NCBI GenBank assembly: GCA_022827905.1
Contig: JAJEIQ010000066.1
Coordinates: 1-60,662, forward strand
Length of the DNA stretch: 60,662 nt
Reading direction: 5' to 3'
Source: Pseudomonadales bacterium
GTDB lineage: Bacteria > Pseudomonadota > Gammaproteobacteria > Pseudomonadales > Azotimanducaceae
Every line of letters begins with the position of its first letter. Position 1 is the first letter of the stretch. Of the stretch, positions 16,616 to 24,981 are shown one piece after another. A model generated the notes under the pieces. That model made no database searches. It saw nothing but the letters and a program-made list of their open reading frames with translations, and was not told the DNA's origin. Made by a program: the position numbers and the translations under genes.

Positions 16616-17569
16616 CTAAAGGAGCTTTCGCTTGAGAAAGTCAATCATCCTCAGAAAAGCCGGTCTTGAATCGGGGAGCATTTCCATCTGCAGGTAGCCG
16701 TGCGGCATCTCCGAGTCGATGAAGAGTTCATGCTCAATGCCAGCCCGTTGAAGTGCGGCGGCATAGGCGCGGGCATCGGCCTCGAGCGGGTCGAGTTCTC
16801 CGCAGACGATGTGGCAGGGCGGCACATGGCTAACGTCGCGCACCGGCGATACCCGGGGATCGTCAAGCATCGGCTCGAATTTCTCGCCCAGGTAGGAGGT
16901 GACGGCAATTCGGTTGGAGCGATGCAGGTTCTGTTGCACGGGGTCTTCGCTTGCCCCATCCCTTCGGGCTCTTTCCACCATTGCGGCGAAGTCAAAGGCG
17001 CCGTAGATCAGCGCCAAGGCTTTGAGCTCCACACCGGTGCCCGCCAGCCCCAAGGGGAGGGCAGCGCTCAGGTTGCCTCCCGCGCTGTCGCCGCCGGCGG
17101 CTAGGCGCTGTGCGTCTCCGCCCCAATCGTCGCATCGCGCCGCAATCCATTGGGTGGCCTCCAGACAGTCTTCGTAGCCGGTGGGAAACGGATGCTCCGG
17201 CGCCAGCCCGTAGTCCACGAGAAATGTCAGAAATCCCTCCTGGGCAAATCGGTGGCCGAGTTTCTTATAGTGCCGGGGCGCGCCCGCGACCCAGGCGCCG
17301 CCATGCAAGTAGATCATTACCGGAAAGGAGCCGGGGCCGTCCGGCACAATCACGTCGGTGGTCAGGCGTTGGTTGATCGGCACAGCGACAAGATGCTCGC
17401 CCACCTCAGGCGCATCCGCATTGAAGTGATCCGACAGAGCATCCTGCATCGCCCGGAGATCCTGTGCCGTCTCCGGTGGATTGCGCATGAGGATGCCGAA
17501 AACCTGTCCGATGTCTCCGAAATCCACCCCATTCAATGCCTGGGATAGGCTACTGCTCTCTACGCTCAT
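16616..17569 (-). CDS. Alpha/beta hydrolase, hormone-sensitive lipase (HSL) type
   Basis: In this 317-residue protein the HSL signature 'YLHGGAW' (oxyanion hole, 87-93) precedes the nucleophile elbow 'GGDSAGG' with Ser162. 'PPCHIVCGELDPLEADA' supplies the Asp and 'MPHGY' the His of the triad. Such esterases cleave short- to medium-chain carboxylic esters. Its ATG overlaps the stop of the TonB receptor gene (ATGA, 17566-17569), so the two are one operon. The receptor may import the ester that this enzyme opens. It has no signal peptide, so it acts in the cytoplasm. Confidence 0.9.
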   Translation of the reverse strand: MSVESSSLSQALNGVDFGDIGQVFGILMRNPPETAQDLRAMQDALSDHFNADAPEVGEHLVAVPINQRLTTDVIVPDGPGSFPVMIYLHGGAWVAGAPRHYKKLGHRFAQEGFLTFLVDYGLAPEHPFPTGYEDCLEATQWIAARCDDWGGDAQRLAAGGDSAGGNLSAALPLGLAGTGVELKALALIYGAFDFAAMVERARRDGASEDPVQQNLHRSNRIAVTSYLGEKFEPMLDDPRVSPVRDVSHVPPCHIVCGELDPLEADARAYAAALQRAGIEHELFIDSEMPHGYLQMEMLPDSRPAFLRMIDFLKRKLL

Positions 17570-19842
17570 AGGCCTGCCTGCAACCGCAAGCCGATGGTAC
17601 GCGGACGATTGATGAATTGCAGGTCGTAAAGCGATTCTCCAATGTCGAAGGTGGCCCCCACGTCGTCGCTGAGGTTGTGAGCGAACAGGAACAGGGACCA
17701 GTTCGAGCCTTCAAGGCCGACTTGGACACTGATCAAGTCAAGAGCCGGCAACCAGTGATCGAGGTCGCCCAACTCCAGGTTGTTCAGCCTTCTGCCGGTG
17801 CGGCTGTAGCTGCCGCCGAGCACGAGATCGTGGCCCATCAGGGCACCGGGCTGGCGCCATTCAAAACCGATGGAGCCGCTGTGGTTCGACACCTGGGGTA
17901 TACGCGTGCCCTTGGGCGCAAACTCGGTCGGCACGGCGTTCATGTCAAACAGCAGAGGCACATCCTCGGAGAAGTCGGCATCCTGGTAGTTGATGGCCGC
18001 GTAGACTTCAAGGTTTTCGGCAAGGCGCCAGTTGAATTCGGCCTCGACGCCAAGGATATCGGCGTCGCCGACATTGTTGGTCAGATTGAATGAAACGAAG
18101 CGGAGATTGGTCTGCATATCCCTCCAGTCCGTATAGAAGGCCGCCAGCGAGAGCTGCGCGGCACCGTCCGCCAATGCGGTCTTGATTCCGGCTTCATAGG
18201 TGAGCGTGAAGTCGGGCTCGAAGGCGATCAGCTCATCGAACAGCGGCGTGCCCGGGAACACGCCACCCAGGAACAGCGTGGCACCGCTGTTGAACAGTCC
18301 ATTTCGCGCGCCTTCCGCAACCGACGCATAGATCAGGGTTTCATCTGACAGATCAAATTCGATCTGGCCGCGAAGCAGAATCTCGTCCACGTCCGCCCGG
18401 ATTTCATCGACACCGAGAAAATTCGCATCGACCTCTGACGGTATGCCCACCAGCGCAAAGGCCGGAACGATGGCGATCGGTTCCTCGTCGTAGGGCTGCA
18501 CATATTCCTGATCGAAGTAGCGGCCGCCGAACGACAGCCTCAGCCGGTCATCAAGCAGCGACAACTGTATTTCCGCGAACACGGAAAGCTGTTCTCCCTC
18601 GATGAAAAAATCGGAGCCGAAGAACGTATCCGTTCCGAAAATCACCGTGTGCAGGAACGAATCCGTTGTGGCGAACCCCCGGGCGTTGGCATCGGAGTCG
18701 GTGTAGTAGAACCCTCCGACAAAGTTGATGGGCGCATCGAAACTGGTGATCAGCCGCAGTTCCTGACTAAAGGTCTCGTCGCGTTGGAACGAGTTCGATA
18801 CCACCGTGCCCGGCAACATAAAGAGATTGTTCAGGTTGTTGGTGTTGAAGGTGTCGTAGTAGCTGCGATCGAAGGTGCGTCGGAAGTAGCCGGTGACGCT
18901 CTCGATCGTGAACTGCTGCACATCCAAACGGATCTTGTTGGCGATCAGCACCGACTCGTCCTTGCGCTCGTCTGGACCCGGGACGGTCAGTTTGAGGTCA
19001 TCGAGGTCGAGGCTTGCCGCTTGTTCGGAGCCGATGTCCTGGTCCTGGTAGAACCCGCTGAGCCGCCAAGTGAGGCTCTCACTCGGCTCAAACAGCAGCA
19101 CGGCGGTAAAGCCGGATCGCTCATAGCCATTGACGTCGTCGGCATCTTCGATGAGGTTGTCAATGAACCCGCTGCGGTCCTCCAGGATGGCGCTGACGCG
19201 CAGCCCAAGCGTGTCCTGCACGATCGGAATGCCGAGAGAGGCATCAACGCTGAAGTTGAGGTCACCACCGCGAGTGCTTGACAGCTCCGTGCCCAACCGG
19301 GTCTCGACTTCGTTCAAGTTCGGGTTTTGGCTGAAGAAGCGAATCGAGCCGCCGACTGACCCTTCACCAAAGTAGGTGGGCTGCGACCCCTTAATCACTT
19401 CTACGCGCCCAAGGTCCATGAGCGGCACCTCGGTCTGGTTGATCGTCAGGAGGGTGATGGGCACTTCGTCAAAGAAGATGGTGTTGGCGCTCGGTTGGTT
19501 GAAAAAATCGCCGTTGGCGTTCTGCGAGGAGATGCCGCGAATGTAGGGAAGGTTGCGCCCCGGGCCACGCGACAGGCTGTCGAGACCGGGCGTCATCCGC
19601 ACGATGTCGTCGAAGTCGATGACTCCTCTGCGCCGCAGCTCCTCGCCAGTGTAGAGATTGATCGTCTGCCCGACGTCGTCAACCGATTCATCACGAAACC
19701 GAGCGGTGACGATGATCTCCTCAAGAATCCGGTTATCGGCGGTGGTTGCAACCCCAGCATCTTCAGCGTCCTGCGCGATGGATGGATGTGAAGTCAGGGC
19801 AAACGCCGTGGCCACTCCCGCTATCAGTATTCTCCTGTCCAT
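17566..19842 (-). CDS. TonB-dependent outer-membrane receptor (putative organic-substrate uptake)
   Basis: From ATG 19842 (RBS GGGGGAAG) the protein has 758 residues with a signal peptide 'MDRRILIAGVATAFALT...AQ'. An earlier in-frame ATG would add 72 unrelated residues ahead of this signal. The plug follows ('EEIIVTARFRDESVDDV', 'NLPYIRGISSQNANG'). The 22-strand barrel ends with 'PRTIGLRLQAGL', an aromatic-poor but typical terminal strand. It belongs to the broad FecA/FyuA-like receptors, many of which in marine and soil gammaproteobacteria take up hydrophobic carbon sources. Coupling to an esterase and a shared operator with acyl-CoA genes make a carbon source more likely than a siderophore. 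Confidence 0.85.
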   Translation of the reverse strand: MDRRILIAGVATAFALTSHPSIAQDAEDAGVATTADNRILEEIIVTARFRDESVDDVGQTINLYTGEELRRRGVIDFDDIVRMTPGLDSLSRGPGRNLPYIRGISSQNANGDFFNQPSANTIFFDEVPITLLTINQTEVPLMDLGRVEVIKGSQPTYFGEGSVGGSIRFFSQNPNLNEVETRLGTELSSTRGGDLNFSVDASLGIPIVQDTLGLRVSAILEDRSGFIDNLIEDADDVNGYERSGFTAVLLFEPSESLTWRLSGFYQDQDIGSEQAASLDLDDLKLTVPGPDERKDESVLIANKIRLDVQQFTIESVTGYFRRTFDRSYYDTFNTNNLNNLFMLPGTVVSNSFQRDETFSQELRLITSFDAPINFVGGFYYTDSDANARGFATTDSFLHTVIFGTDTFFGSDFFIEGEQLSVFAEIQLSLLDDRLRLSFGGRYFDQEYVQPYDEEPIAIVPAFALVGIPSEVDANFLGVDEIRADVDEILLRGQIEFDLSDETLIYASVAEGARNGLFNSGATLFLGGVFPGTPLFDELIAFEPDFTLTYEAGIKTALADGAAQLSLAAFYTDWRDMQTNLRFVSFNLTNNVGDADILGVEAEFNWRLAENLEVYAAINYQDADFSEDVPLLFDMNAVPTEFAPKGTRIPQVSNHSGSIGFEWRQPGALMGHDLVLGGSYSRTGRRLNNLELGDLDHWLPALDLISVQVGLEGSNWSLFLFAHNLSDDVGATFDIGESLYDLQFINRPRTIGLRLQAGL

Positions 19843-19915
19843 TGATCTTCCCCCGTTGACTAAGTTAGCCGCGCCGCATCCCACTCCGTCGCCTATAAGT
19901 TCCATTGATGCGTTA

Positions 19916-19937
19916 GTGTAGCATACTACATTGATCG
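19916..19937. promoter_or_regulatory. Candidate TetR operator upstream of the TonB receptor
   Basis: The core TGTAGCATACTACA (19917-19930) is a perfect dyad TGTAG-N4-CTACA. The 22 bases at 19916-19937 match the minus strand of 24861-24882 at 19 positions. It lies about 75 bases upstream of the receptor start, in a 240-bp gap that otherwise holds only promoter-like AT-rich sequence. The operator role is inferred from the dyad, the repetition and the neighbouring TetR gene. Confidence 0.6.
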
Positions 19938-20082
19938 CTACATTTTTGCCACAACGGGTTGTGCCAACCATGTCCTCCGTCCTTTCGTTTCGACTACTCG
20001 TTTCGACTACTCCTTTCCGCTTCCTGCCTCTCCTGCAGGCCGGAGCCCCCCGGTTCAAAGTGGTTTCGGCATGATTCGCCCT

Positions 20083-21663
20083 TCAGATGTCCTCCAGACG
20101 CTTGCGCAAGTCTTTCTTGGCAACCTTGTCCAAGGTCGAACGCGGAAACTCCTCGAGGTGGACGATCTCCCTCGGGCGCTTGAAGTTGGCGAGCTGTTCC
20201 CGGCAGGCGGTTTCGATTGACTCGGTCAGTGCGTCCCGATCCGCGGCATCTGAGAGGATGAAGGCAATCGGCACCTCTTCGAGCATGGGGTCTTTCTTCG
20301 CAACCACAGCAACTTCCCGCACACCGGGCACGGCGCTGATCACGCGCTCAATCTCCGATGCCGCGACGTTCTCCGCACCCACGCGCAGCATGTCTTTGCT
20401 GCGGTCATTGAATACGATGGAGCCGTCTGCATACGCGGTGACCACGTCGCCGGTTTCGAACCAACCCGCCTCATCGAAGGATGCGGCGGTTGCCTCCGGG
20501 TTGTTCAGGTATTCCTTGAAGAGCGTCAGACCGGGAATGCCGCGAATGTACAGGTTGCCCCGAGTGCCCTGTTCGCTCGGCGCGAGGTCGTTGCCCGCGT
20601 CGTCGCGCAGGGTGATCTCGTAGTCGGGAGCGACCATGCCGATGGCCCCGTCCCGCCCGGTGAGGTGCGGAAAGGAAGCGATGCCGTGGGAGATGGTCTC
20701 CGTCATGCCCCACATGCCGATCAGCTTGACGCCGTACTGCCGCTCGATCGGATCGTGGTCGCCCACCCCGATGGGCCAGAAGCGCAGTTTGTGTTCCGGA
20801 ACCGGTTGTCCTGCGAGCGCCTTGGCGACAAATCCATTGACCGACGACCAAGTGCAGCCATTTCGGGTGACCACGTCCCAGTATCGGCTTGCCGAGAAGC
20901 GCGGCTGCAGGACCACCGTGCCACCACTCCACAAGGTGCCGAGCACCGAGTAGCCCATGGCGTTGAGGTGGTAGAGCGGGAACACGGTCATGGCAATGTC
21001 GTCTTCCCGGAGCAGGAAGTTGCGCGACACGCTGTGGCCGCACCAGAGCCCGTTGGCGTGGGTGAACAGGACGCCCTTGGGTCGTCCGGTGGTTCCCGAG
21101 GTGTACTGCACGCTCAGGTTGCGCATGGGGTCCGCCGGGAGATCGGGCAGCGGGTCGCTGCTCGACACGGACTCCCAGTCCACGCGCTCAATCCCGGGGT
21201 CTATTGCGCCATCCCACTCGCCTGCAACAACAACACTGTCAATGCCGCGCTTAACTCCAGCAACCACCTCGACCAAGTCCGCGCCGACCACTACCACCCG
21301 GGCGCCGCAGTGTCCGACTGCGTAGTCTAGTTCCGGAGCGCTGTAGCGAGTGTTGGTGGTCACCACCGTGATGCCGGTCAAGGCACCCGCAAATAGCGTG
21401 ATCAGAAACTCTGGAGAATTGTTCATGTGCAGCAAGAGCATGTCGTCGCGTTGCAGACCGAGGCGCAGCAGACCGGAACCGAAGGCTTCGCAGGCTTTCA
21501 GGAAAGCGGCATAGGTCCAAGAGCAGGGAACGCCGTCGAAGGGTTCCCAAACAAGGAAGGGTTTGCTGCCCCTGCACTCGGCCTGGCTTCTCAGCAGCCA
21601 ACCGACATCCTTGCCCACATACGCATGAAAGGTGGGTACGGGGCGCGCTGATTGGTGGGACAT
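20083..21663 (-). CDS. Acyl-CoA synthetase (class I adenylate-forming enzyme)
   Basis: From ATG 21663 the protein has 526 residues; the longer frame to 21747 would run through the intergenic operator. It contains the A3 loop 'VQYTSGTTGRPKGVLFTHANG', A5-type 'LIGMWGMTETISHG', A7/A8 'GWFETGDVVTAYADGSIVFNDRSKDMLRVGAENVAA' and the A10 lysine region 'RSTLDKVAKKDLRKRL'. It activates a carboxylic acid to acyl-AMP and then the CoA thioester. The crotonobetaine/carnitine-CoA ligase and medium-chain branches look closest. It is divergent from the small protein and hydrolase at 21738-23027 across a weak copy of the TetR dyad. Confidence 0.9.
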   Translation of the reverse strand: MSHQSARPVPTFHAYVGKDVGWLLRSQAECRGSKPFLVWEPFDGVPCSWTYAAFLKACEAFGSGLLRLGLQRDDMLLLHMNNSPEFLITLFAGALTGITVVTTNTRYSAPELDYAVGHCGARVVVVGADLVEVVAGVKRGIDSVVVAGEWDGAIDPGIERVDWESVSSSDPLPDLPADPMRNLSVQYTSGTTGRPKGVLFTHANGLWCGHSVSRNFLLREDDIAMTVFPLYHLNAMGYSVLGTLWSGGTVVLQPRFSASRYWDVVTRNGCTWSSVNGFVAKALAGQPVPEHKLRFWPIGVGDHDPIERQYGVKLIGMWGMTETISHGIASFPHLTGRDGAIGMVAPDYEITLRDDAGNDLAPSEQGTRGNLYIRGIPGLTLFKEYLNNPEATAASFDEAGWFETGDVVTAYADGSIVFNDRSKDMLRVGAENVAASEIERVISAVPGVREVAVVAKKDPMLEEVPIAFILSDAADRDALTESIETACREQLANFKRPREIVHLEEFPRSTLDKVAKKDLRKRLEDI

Positions 21664-21704
21664 TTTTGCGGCTTTGAAATGTGCGGCATGGGCATCATAA
21701 ACTA

Positions 21705-21718
21705 TGTTGTTTACTATA
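21705..21718. promoter_or_regulatory. Weaker candidate TetR operator between divergent genes
   Basis: TGTTGTTTACTATA agrees with each of the two stronger sites at 10 of 14 positions and sits in the 74-bp gap between the acyl-CoA synthetase start (21663) and the plus-strand gene start (21738). Its dyad is imperfect, so it is less certain than the sites at 19916 and 24861. Confidence 0.35.
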
Positions 21719-21737
21719 CCCAAAACGGTGCAAGGCC

Positions 21738-22181
21738 ATGGCTTCAACCCCCATCAAGCACGAATTCGCCAGTCCCGGCTGGTTCACGGCGCTGCATGCC
21801 ATGCTTCATCAGGTGGTGAACGCCGCCGGGGACCTAGCCGGGGCGCAGTGGTCCATGTGCGAAGTGTTCACCAACCTGCCGAGTCACCTACCCCAAGGCA
21901 GGGACGGCAGCATTGCTTGGCACTACTTCCTGCAGGACGGAATCATCCGCTTCGGCTTCGGGGAGCGGGACGACGTCAAATTCCGCGCCGAACTCGACTA
22001 CGGCGTTGCCAGCGAACTGGCGGTGATGCGCGTGGACGGTGACCCGGAACAGGAAAAGCTCATGGAACGGAAATTGACGACGGCCGTTCGCGACGGCAAG
22101 GGCCGCATCTTCGGCTCCCGCGACGAGCGGCCCGAACAACTGGCCAATTTCCACGACGCCATAGCAGCCATCACGCGGTAG
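21738..22181 (+). CDS. Small protein of unknown function, possibly SCP2-like
   Basis: From ATG 21738 the protein has 147 residues with no signal peptide or membrane segment. 'WHYFLQDGIIRFGFGERDDVKFRAELDYGVASELAV' has the alternating strand pattern of sterol-carrier-type or lipid-binding domains ('D-K...DY-V--EL'), but I cannot assign a family with confidence. It starts 6 bp before the hydrolase at 22188 ends the gap, so the two are co-transcribed. The context of acyl-CoA genes and a TetR regulator fits a role in binding or handling a hydrophobic substrate. Confidence 0.55.
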   Translation: MASTPIKHEFASPGWFTALHAMLHQVVNAAGDLAGAQWSMCEVFTNLPSHLPQGRDGSIAWHYFLQDGIIRFGFGERDDVKFRAELDYGVASELAVMRVDGDPEQEKLMERKLTTAVRDGKGRIFGSRDERPEQLANFHDAIAAITR

Positions 22182-22187
22182 CTCACC

Positions 22188-23027
22188 ATGCCCGTCGCAT
22201 CCGTCAACGGCATCAATATCTGTTACGAGACCTACGGCAACCCCGGCGACGATGCCATCGTGCTCGTGCGGGGGCGCGGCACCCAGCTCATCGACTGGCC
22301 GCAAGAGTTCACTCGGGGGTTGACCCAGGCCGGCCTATACGTGGTGACGCCGGACAATCGTGACGCGGGCCTCTCCAGCAAGGTTCCGCAACCCTACACC
22401 ATGCTCGACATGGCGCAGGATTTGGTCGGGCTGCTCGACCATCTGGACATCGGCAGCGCGCATTGGTTGGGCATCTCGCTGGGGGGCATGATCGTTCAGC
22501 GCATTGCGATCCACTTTGCCGAGCGCGTCAAGTGCCTGTTCTCGGTGATGTCCAGCAGTGGCGCGGAAGGCCTGCCCTTCCCGGACGCGGAAATCGTGCA
22601 GCGGCTCATGAACCAGCCGCAAGACCGCGATGCGGCGCTGATCTCGGAGTTCGAGTTCCGCAAGCTCAACCAGAGCCCCGCCTATCCGGCCAGTGACGCT
22701 GAGATCAGAACCTCCGTGGAAAGGAGCATGGCGAGGTGCTACGACCCGCAGGCCGCGGCGCGCCAATCCGACGCCGCCATGCGAGACGCTGGACGCACGG
22801 AACTGCTTGCGACAATCAAGGCGCCAACGCTGGTGATTCATGGCGATGCCGACCCGCTCGTTCCGCCCGCCCATGGGGAGGACACAGCCCGCCGGATTCC
22901 TGGCGCGGAATTCAGACTGCTGGAGGGCGTCGCCCACGCAGTCCCACCGGCTGCCGCTCCGATCTATTGTGAAGCGGTCACAAACTTCATTGCGCGGCGC
23001 TGGCCGGGAGTTGATTCACGCGGATGA
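22188..23027 (+). CDS. Alpha/beta hydrolase (esterase/dienelactone-like fold)
   Basis: The 279 residues have the classical alpha/beta hydrolase order. 'VRGRGTQLIDWP' forms the oxyanion region, the nucleophile elbow 'WLGISLGGMIVQ' has Ser near residue 102, 'LVIHGDADPLVPP' supplies the acid and 'EGVAHAVP' the catalytic His. These match hydrolases of the 3-oxoadipate enol-lactonase/aclacinomycin methylesterase type. It is translated 6 bp after the small protein at 21738. Its 3' end overlaps the convergent TetR gene by 12 bp. It is the second hydrolase in this regulon, so the substrate may carry two ester bonds or undergo ring opening; that is inference. Confidence 0.88.
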   Translation: MPVASVNGINICYETYGNPGDDAIVLVRGRGTQLIDWPQEFTRGLTQAGLYVVTPDNRDAGLSSKVPQPYTMLDMAQDLVGLLDHLDIGSAHWLGISLGGMIVQRIAIHFAERVKCLFSVMSSSGAEGLPFPDAEIVQRLMNQPQDRDAALISEFEFRKLNQSPAYPASDAEIRTSVERSMARCYDPQAAARQSDAAMRDAGRTELLATIKAPTLVIHGDADPLVPPAHGEDTARRIPGAEFRLLEGVAHAVPPAAAPIYCEAVTNFIARRWPGVDSRG

Positions 23028-23645
23028 GCCGGATGATTCGGGCTCCCGCCGTGCGAAGGATTCATAAACTTCGGCGATCCGATCGAAGGTGCGCCGGTAG
23101 AGCGCCAGCATCGCCTCTTCCGAACCGGCGGTCGCCTCGTCCATCGAGCGCAGCACGCTCACCGCCCCCCACTGCAGCATCGCAGCCAGGAGCCGCGGTT
23201 CGGGGTCGTTGGGCTGCAGACCGAGCTCTCGGGCCAAATGCGTGGACAGCAGGTCTTCGTAGCGATACGAGGAGAGCATGTGAACGCCCGCCCACTCCGG
23301 ATCCGTTAACGAGTTTAGGGCGTTCTTGACGCCTCGCTCATGCAGGTTGCGCAATCCCCCTTCATCCATCCCGAAGCGCACTTCCAAGGTGGATTGCTTG
23401 CGTTCGGGATCTTCCAGTAGCGCCTTCTGTTCTAGATACAGCGACTCTTCCAGCGCTGCGAAAAGCTCCCCTTTGTTGCTGAAGTGCCGATATAGGGTTT
23501 GCACATGCACACCCGCCCGCTCCGCAACGGCCTCCAAGGTGGTCGCTCTGATGCCGTTGCGGGCCAGCAATTCGGTGGCGGCCTCGATCAGGGCTTGGCG
23601 GGTAATCCGCTTTTTCTCTGCCCTGGAGGTGTAGGGTTTCTTCAT
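23016..23645 (-). CDS. TetR-family transcriptional regulator
   Basis: The 209 residues begin with a TetR DNA-binding domain: 'TRQALIEAATELLARNGIRATTLEAVAERAGVHVQTLYRHFSNKGELF', where 'AGVHVQTLYRHF' is the recognition helix. The C-terminal ligand domain is unrelated to named families. It follows the acyl-CoA dehydrogenase gene by 3 bp in the same direction, so the repressor is made from the operon that it probably controls. The dyads at 19916, 21705 and 24861 are its likely sites, and the effector may be an acyl-CoA as for FadR-type TetR proteins. Those last two points are inference. Confidence 0.88.
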   Translation of the reverse strand: MKKPYTSRAEKKRITRQALIEAATELLARNGIRATTLEAVAERAGVHVQTLYRHFSNKGELFAALEESLYLEQKALLEDPERKQSTLEVRFGMDEGGLRNLHERGVKNALNSLTDPEWAGVHMLSSYRYEDLLSTHLARELGLQPNDPEPRLLAAMLQWGAVSVLRSMDEATAGSEEAMLALYRRTFDRIAEVYESFARREPESSGSSA

Positions 23646-23648
23646 GGA

Positions 23649-24812
23649 TCAGGGGTGCCCGTCGTCGCTGTCCATCGACCGGGCGATGATCTCCTTCATG
23701 ATTTCCTCAGTCCCCCCGACGATGCGGGCGAAGCGCGAATCACGATAATGATGCGCGATCGGGTATTCAAGCATCAGCCCGGCACCACCGTGAAGCTGCA
23801 GGCATTCGTCCACAACCCGGTTGAAGGTCCTGCACGCCCACCACTTTGCCTGGGCCGCCTCTTCCGCGGTCAGTTCCCCCTGCACCAGCGCGACCATGCA
23901 GTTGTCCACGAAGGCTCGCGTCACATTGTGCCGCGTGCGGCATTCGGCGAGCTTGAAGCGGGTGTTTTGGAAGTCCATCACGCGCTGGCCGAATGCCCTG
24001 CGCTGCTTGACGAACGCCAAGGTGTCTTCAATGACCGACTCCATGCTGGCATCCGCCAGCACGGCCAGCATCAGACGTTCCCAGGGCAGTTGCGACATGA
24101 GCTGCACGAATCCCCGGCCCTCTTCCTCCCCCAAGAGATTTCGCCCCGGCACACGCACTTCGCTGAAGAAGAGCTCGGAGGTGTCCGCGCCGTCGAGCCC
24201 CAGCTTCCTGAGGTTGCGACCTCGGGTGAAGCCTGGCGCCGCATCCGCCTCCACGACCAGCAGGCTGACACCCCGGGCGCCCCCGGACGGATCAGTCTTG
24301 CACACCACCACGATGAGGTCCGCCGTCTGGCCGTTGGTGATGTAGAGCTTCGACCCGTTGATCACATAGTCCCGGCCATCGCGTTGGGCGCGGGTCTTGA
24401 TGGCTTGCAGGTCGGAGCCGGTATCGGGCTCCGTCATGGCAATGGCGGCGACCAAGTCGCCACTGACGAGCCCTGGCATCCACTGCTCCTGCTGGGATTG
24501 CGTCCCATAGGCCAGCAGGTAATGCAGCACAATGTTGTGCGCACTCCAGCCCCAGTTGGCATCGCCCGCACGCGTCTGCGCCATGCCGACGATCGCATCG
24601 AAGGAAACGTCCGCACCCGCGCCGCCGAATTGCTCCGGCATGGCCGGCCCGAGCAGTCCCGCGCCACCGGCCTTGCGCCAGAAGTCCCGTTCCACGACGC
24701 CAGCCTGCCGCCAGGCATCAATGTGCGGCCTGAGCTCAGCCTCGAAGAATTGGAACGCCGACTCGGCGAACAGGTGATGCTCTTCAGTCATCCATGGGCG
24801 CGGCGGAAGCAT
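23649..24812 (-). CDS. Acyl-CoA dehydrogenase
   Basis: The 387 residues cover the three acyl-CoA dehydrogenase domains. An N-terminal helical part contains 'GGAGLLGPAMPEQFGGAGAD', and the middle 'AIAMTEPDTGSDLQAIKTRAQRDGRDYVINGSKLYITNG' binds FAD and substrate. C-terminal helices follow with 'RRAFGQRVMDFQNTRFKLAECRT' and the FAD loop 'LQLHGGAGLMLEYPIAHHYRDSR'. 'IVGGTEEIMKEIIAR' ends the family signature and holds the usual catalytic-glutamate segment. It oxidises an acyl-CoA to the enoyl-CoA. It heads the dehydrogenase-TetR operon under the dyad at 24861-24882. Confidence 0.92.
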   Translation of the reverse strand: MLPPRPWMTEEHHLFAESAFQFFEAELRPHIDAWRQAGVVERDFWRKAGGAGLLGPAMPEQFGGAGADVSFDAIVGMAQTRAGDANWGWSAHNIVLHYLLAYGTQSQQEQWMPGLVSGDLVAAIAMTEPDTGSDLQAIKTRAQRDGRDYVINGSKLYITNGQTADLIVVVCKTDPSGGARGVSLLVVEADAAPGFTRGRNLRKLGLDGADTSELFFSEVRVPGRNLLGEEEGRGFVQLMSQLPWERLMLAVLADASMESVIEDTLAFVKQRRAFGQRVMDFQNTRFKLAECRTRHNVTRAFVDNCMVALVQGELTAEEAAQAKWWACRTFNRVVDECLQLHGGAGLMLEYPIAHHYRDSRFARIVGGTEEIMKEIIARSMDSDDGHP

Positions 24813-24860
24813 GGGTCAGCTGGTTACTCTCAATTTGACGACTAGGGGGGCCATTCTATG

Positions 24861-24882
24861 CGATTAATATAGTTTGCTACAC
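24861..24882. promoter_or_regulatory. Candidate TetR operator upstream of the acyl-CoA dehydrogenase
   Basis: On the minus strand this reads GTGTAGCAAACTATA followed by TTAATCG and matches 19916-19937 at 19 of 22 bases. The dyad arms are TGTAG and CTATA (core 24868-24881). It lies about 50 bases upstream of the start at 24812, where a repressor would block transcription. Confidence 0.6.
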
Positions 24883-24885
24883 CGT

Positions 24886-24981
24886 ATGATGCACGGCATC
24901 ATCGGGCGGCTTTATCCGAAAGGCACCACTATCATTCGGGCCATGGCGGCCAACCTCAAGGCTGCGCGCATGGTCACTTAG
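24886..24981 (+). pseudogene. Fragment of an aspartyl/asparaginyl beta-hydroxylase-like gene
   Basis: The 31 codons read 'MMHGIIGRLYPKGTTIIRAM' and on to a TAG. They align without gaps to residues 81-111 of the intact hydroxylase at 26222-26782 ('LMHDLIGRFYPKGGTIIRAM'), with about 74% nucleotide identity. Many differences are at third codon positions, so the fragment came from a paralogue that had been under selection, not from a recent copy of the neighbour. The iron-binding histidines are missing, so it is non-functional. It overlaps the last bases of the convergent fic gene. Confidence 0.75.
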
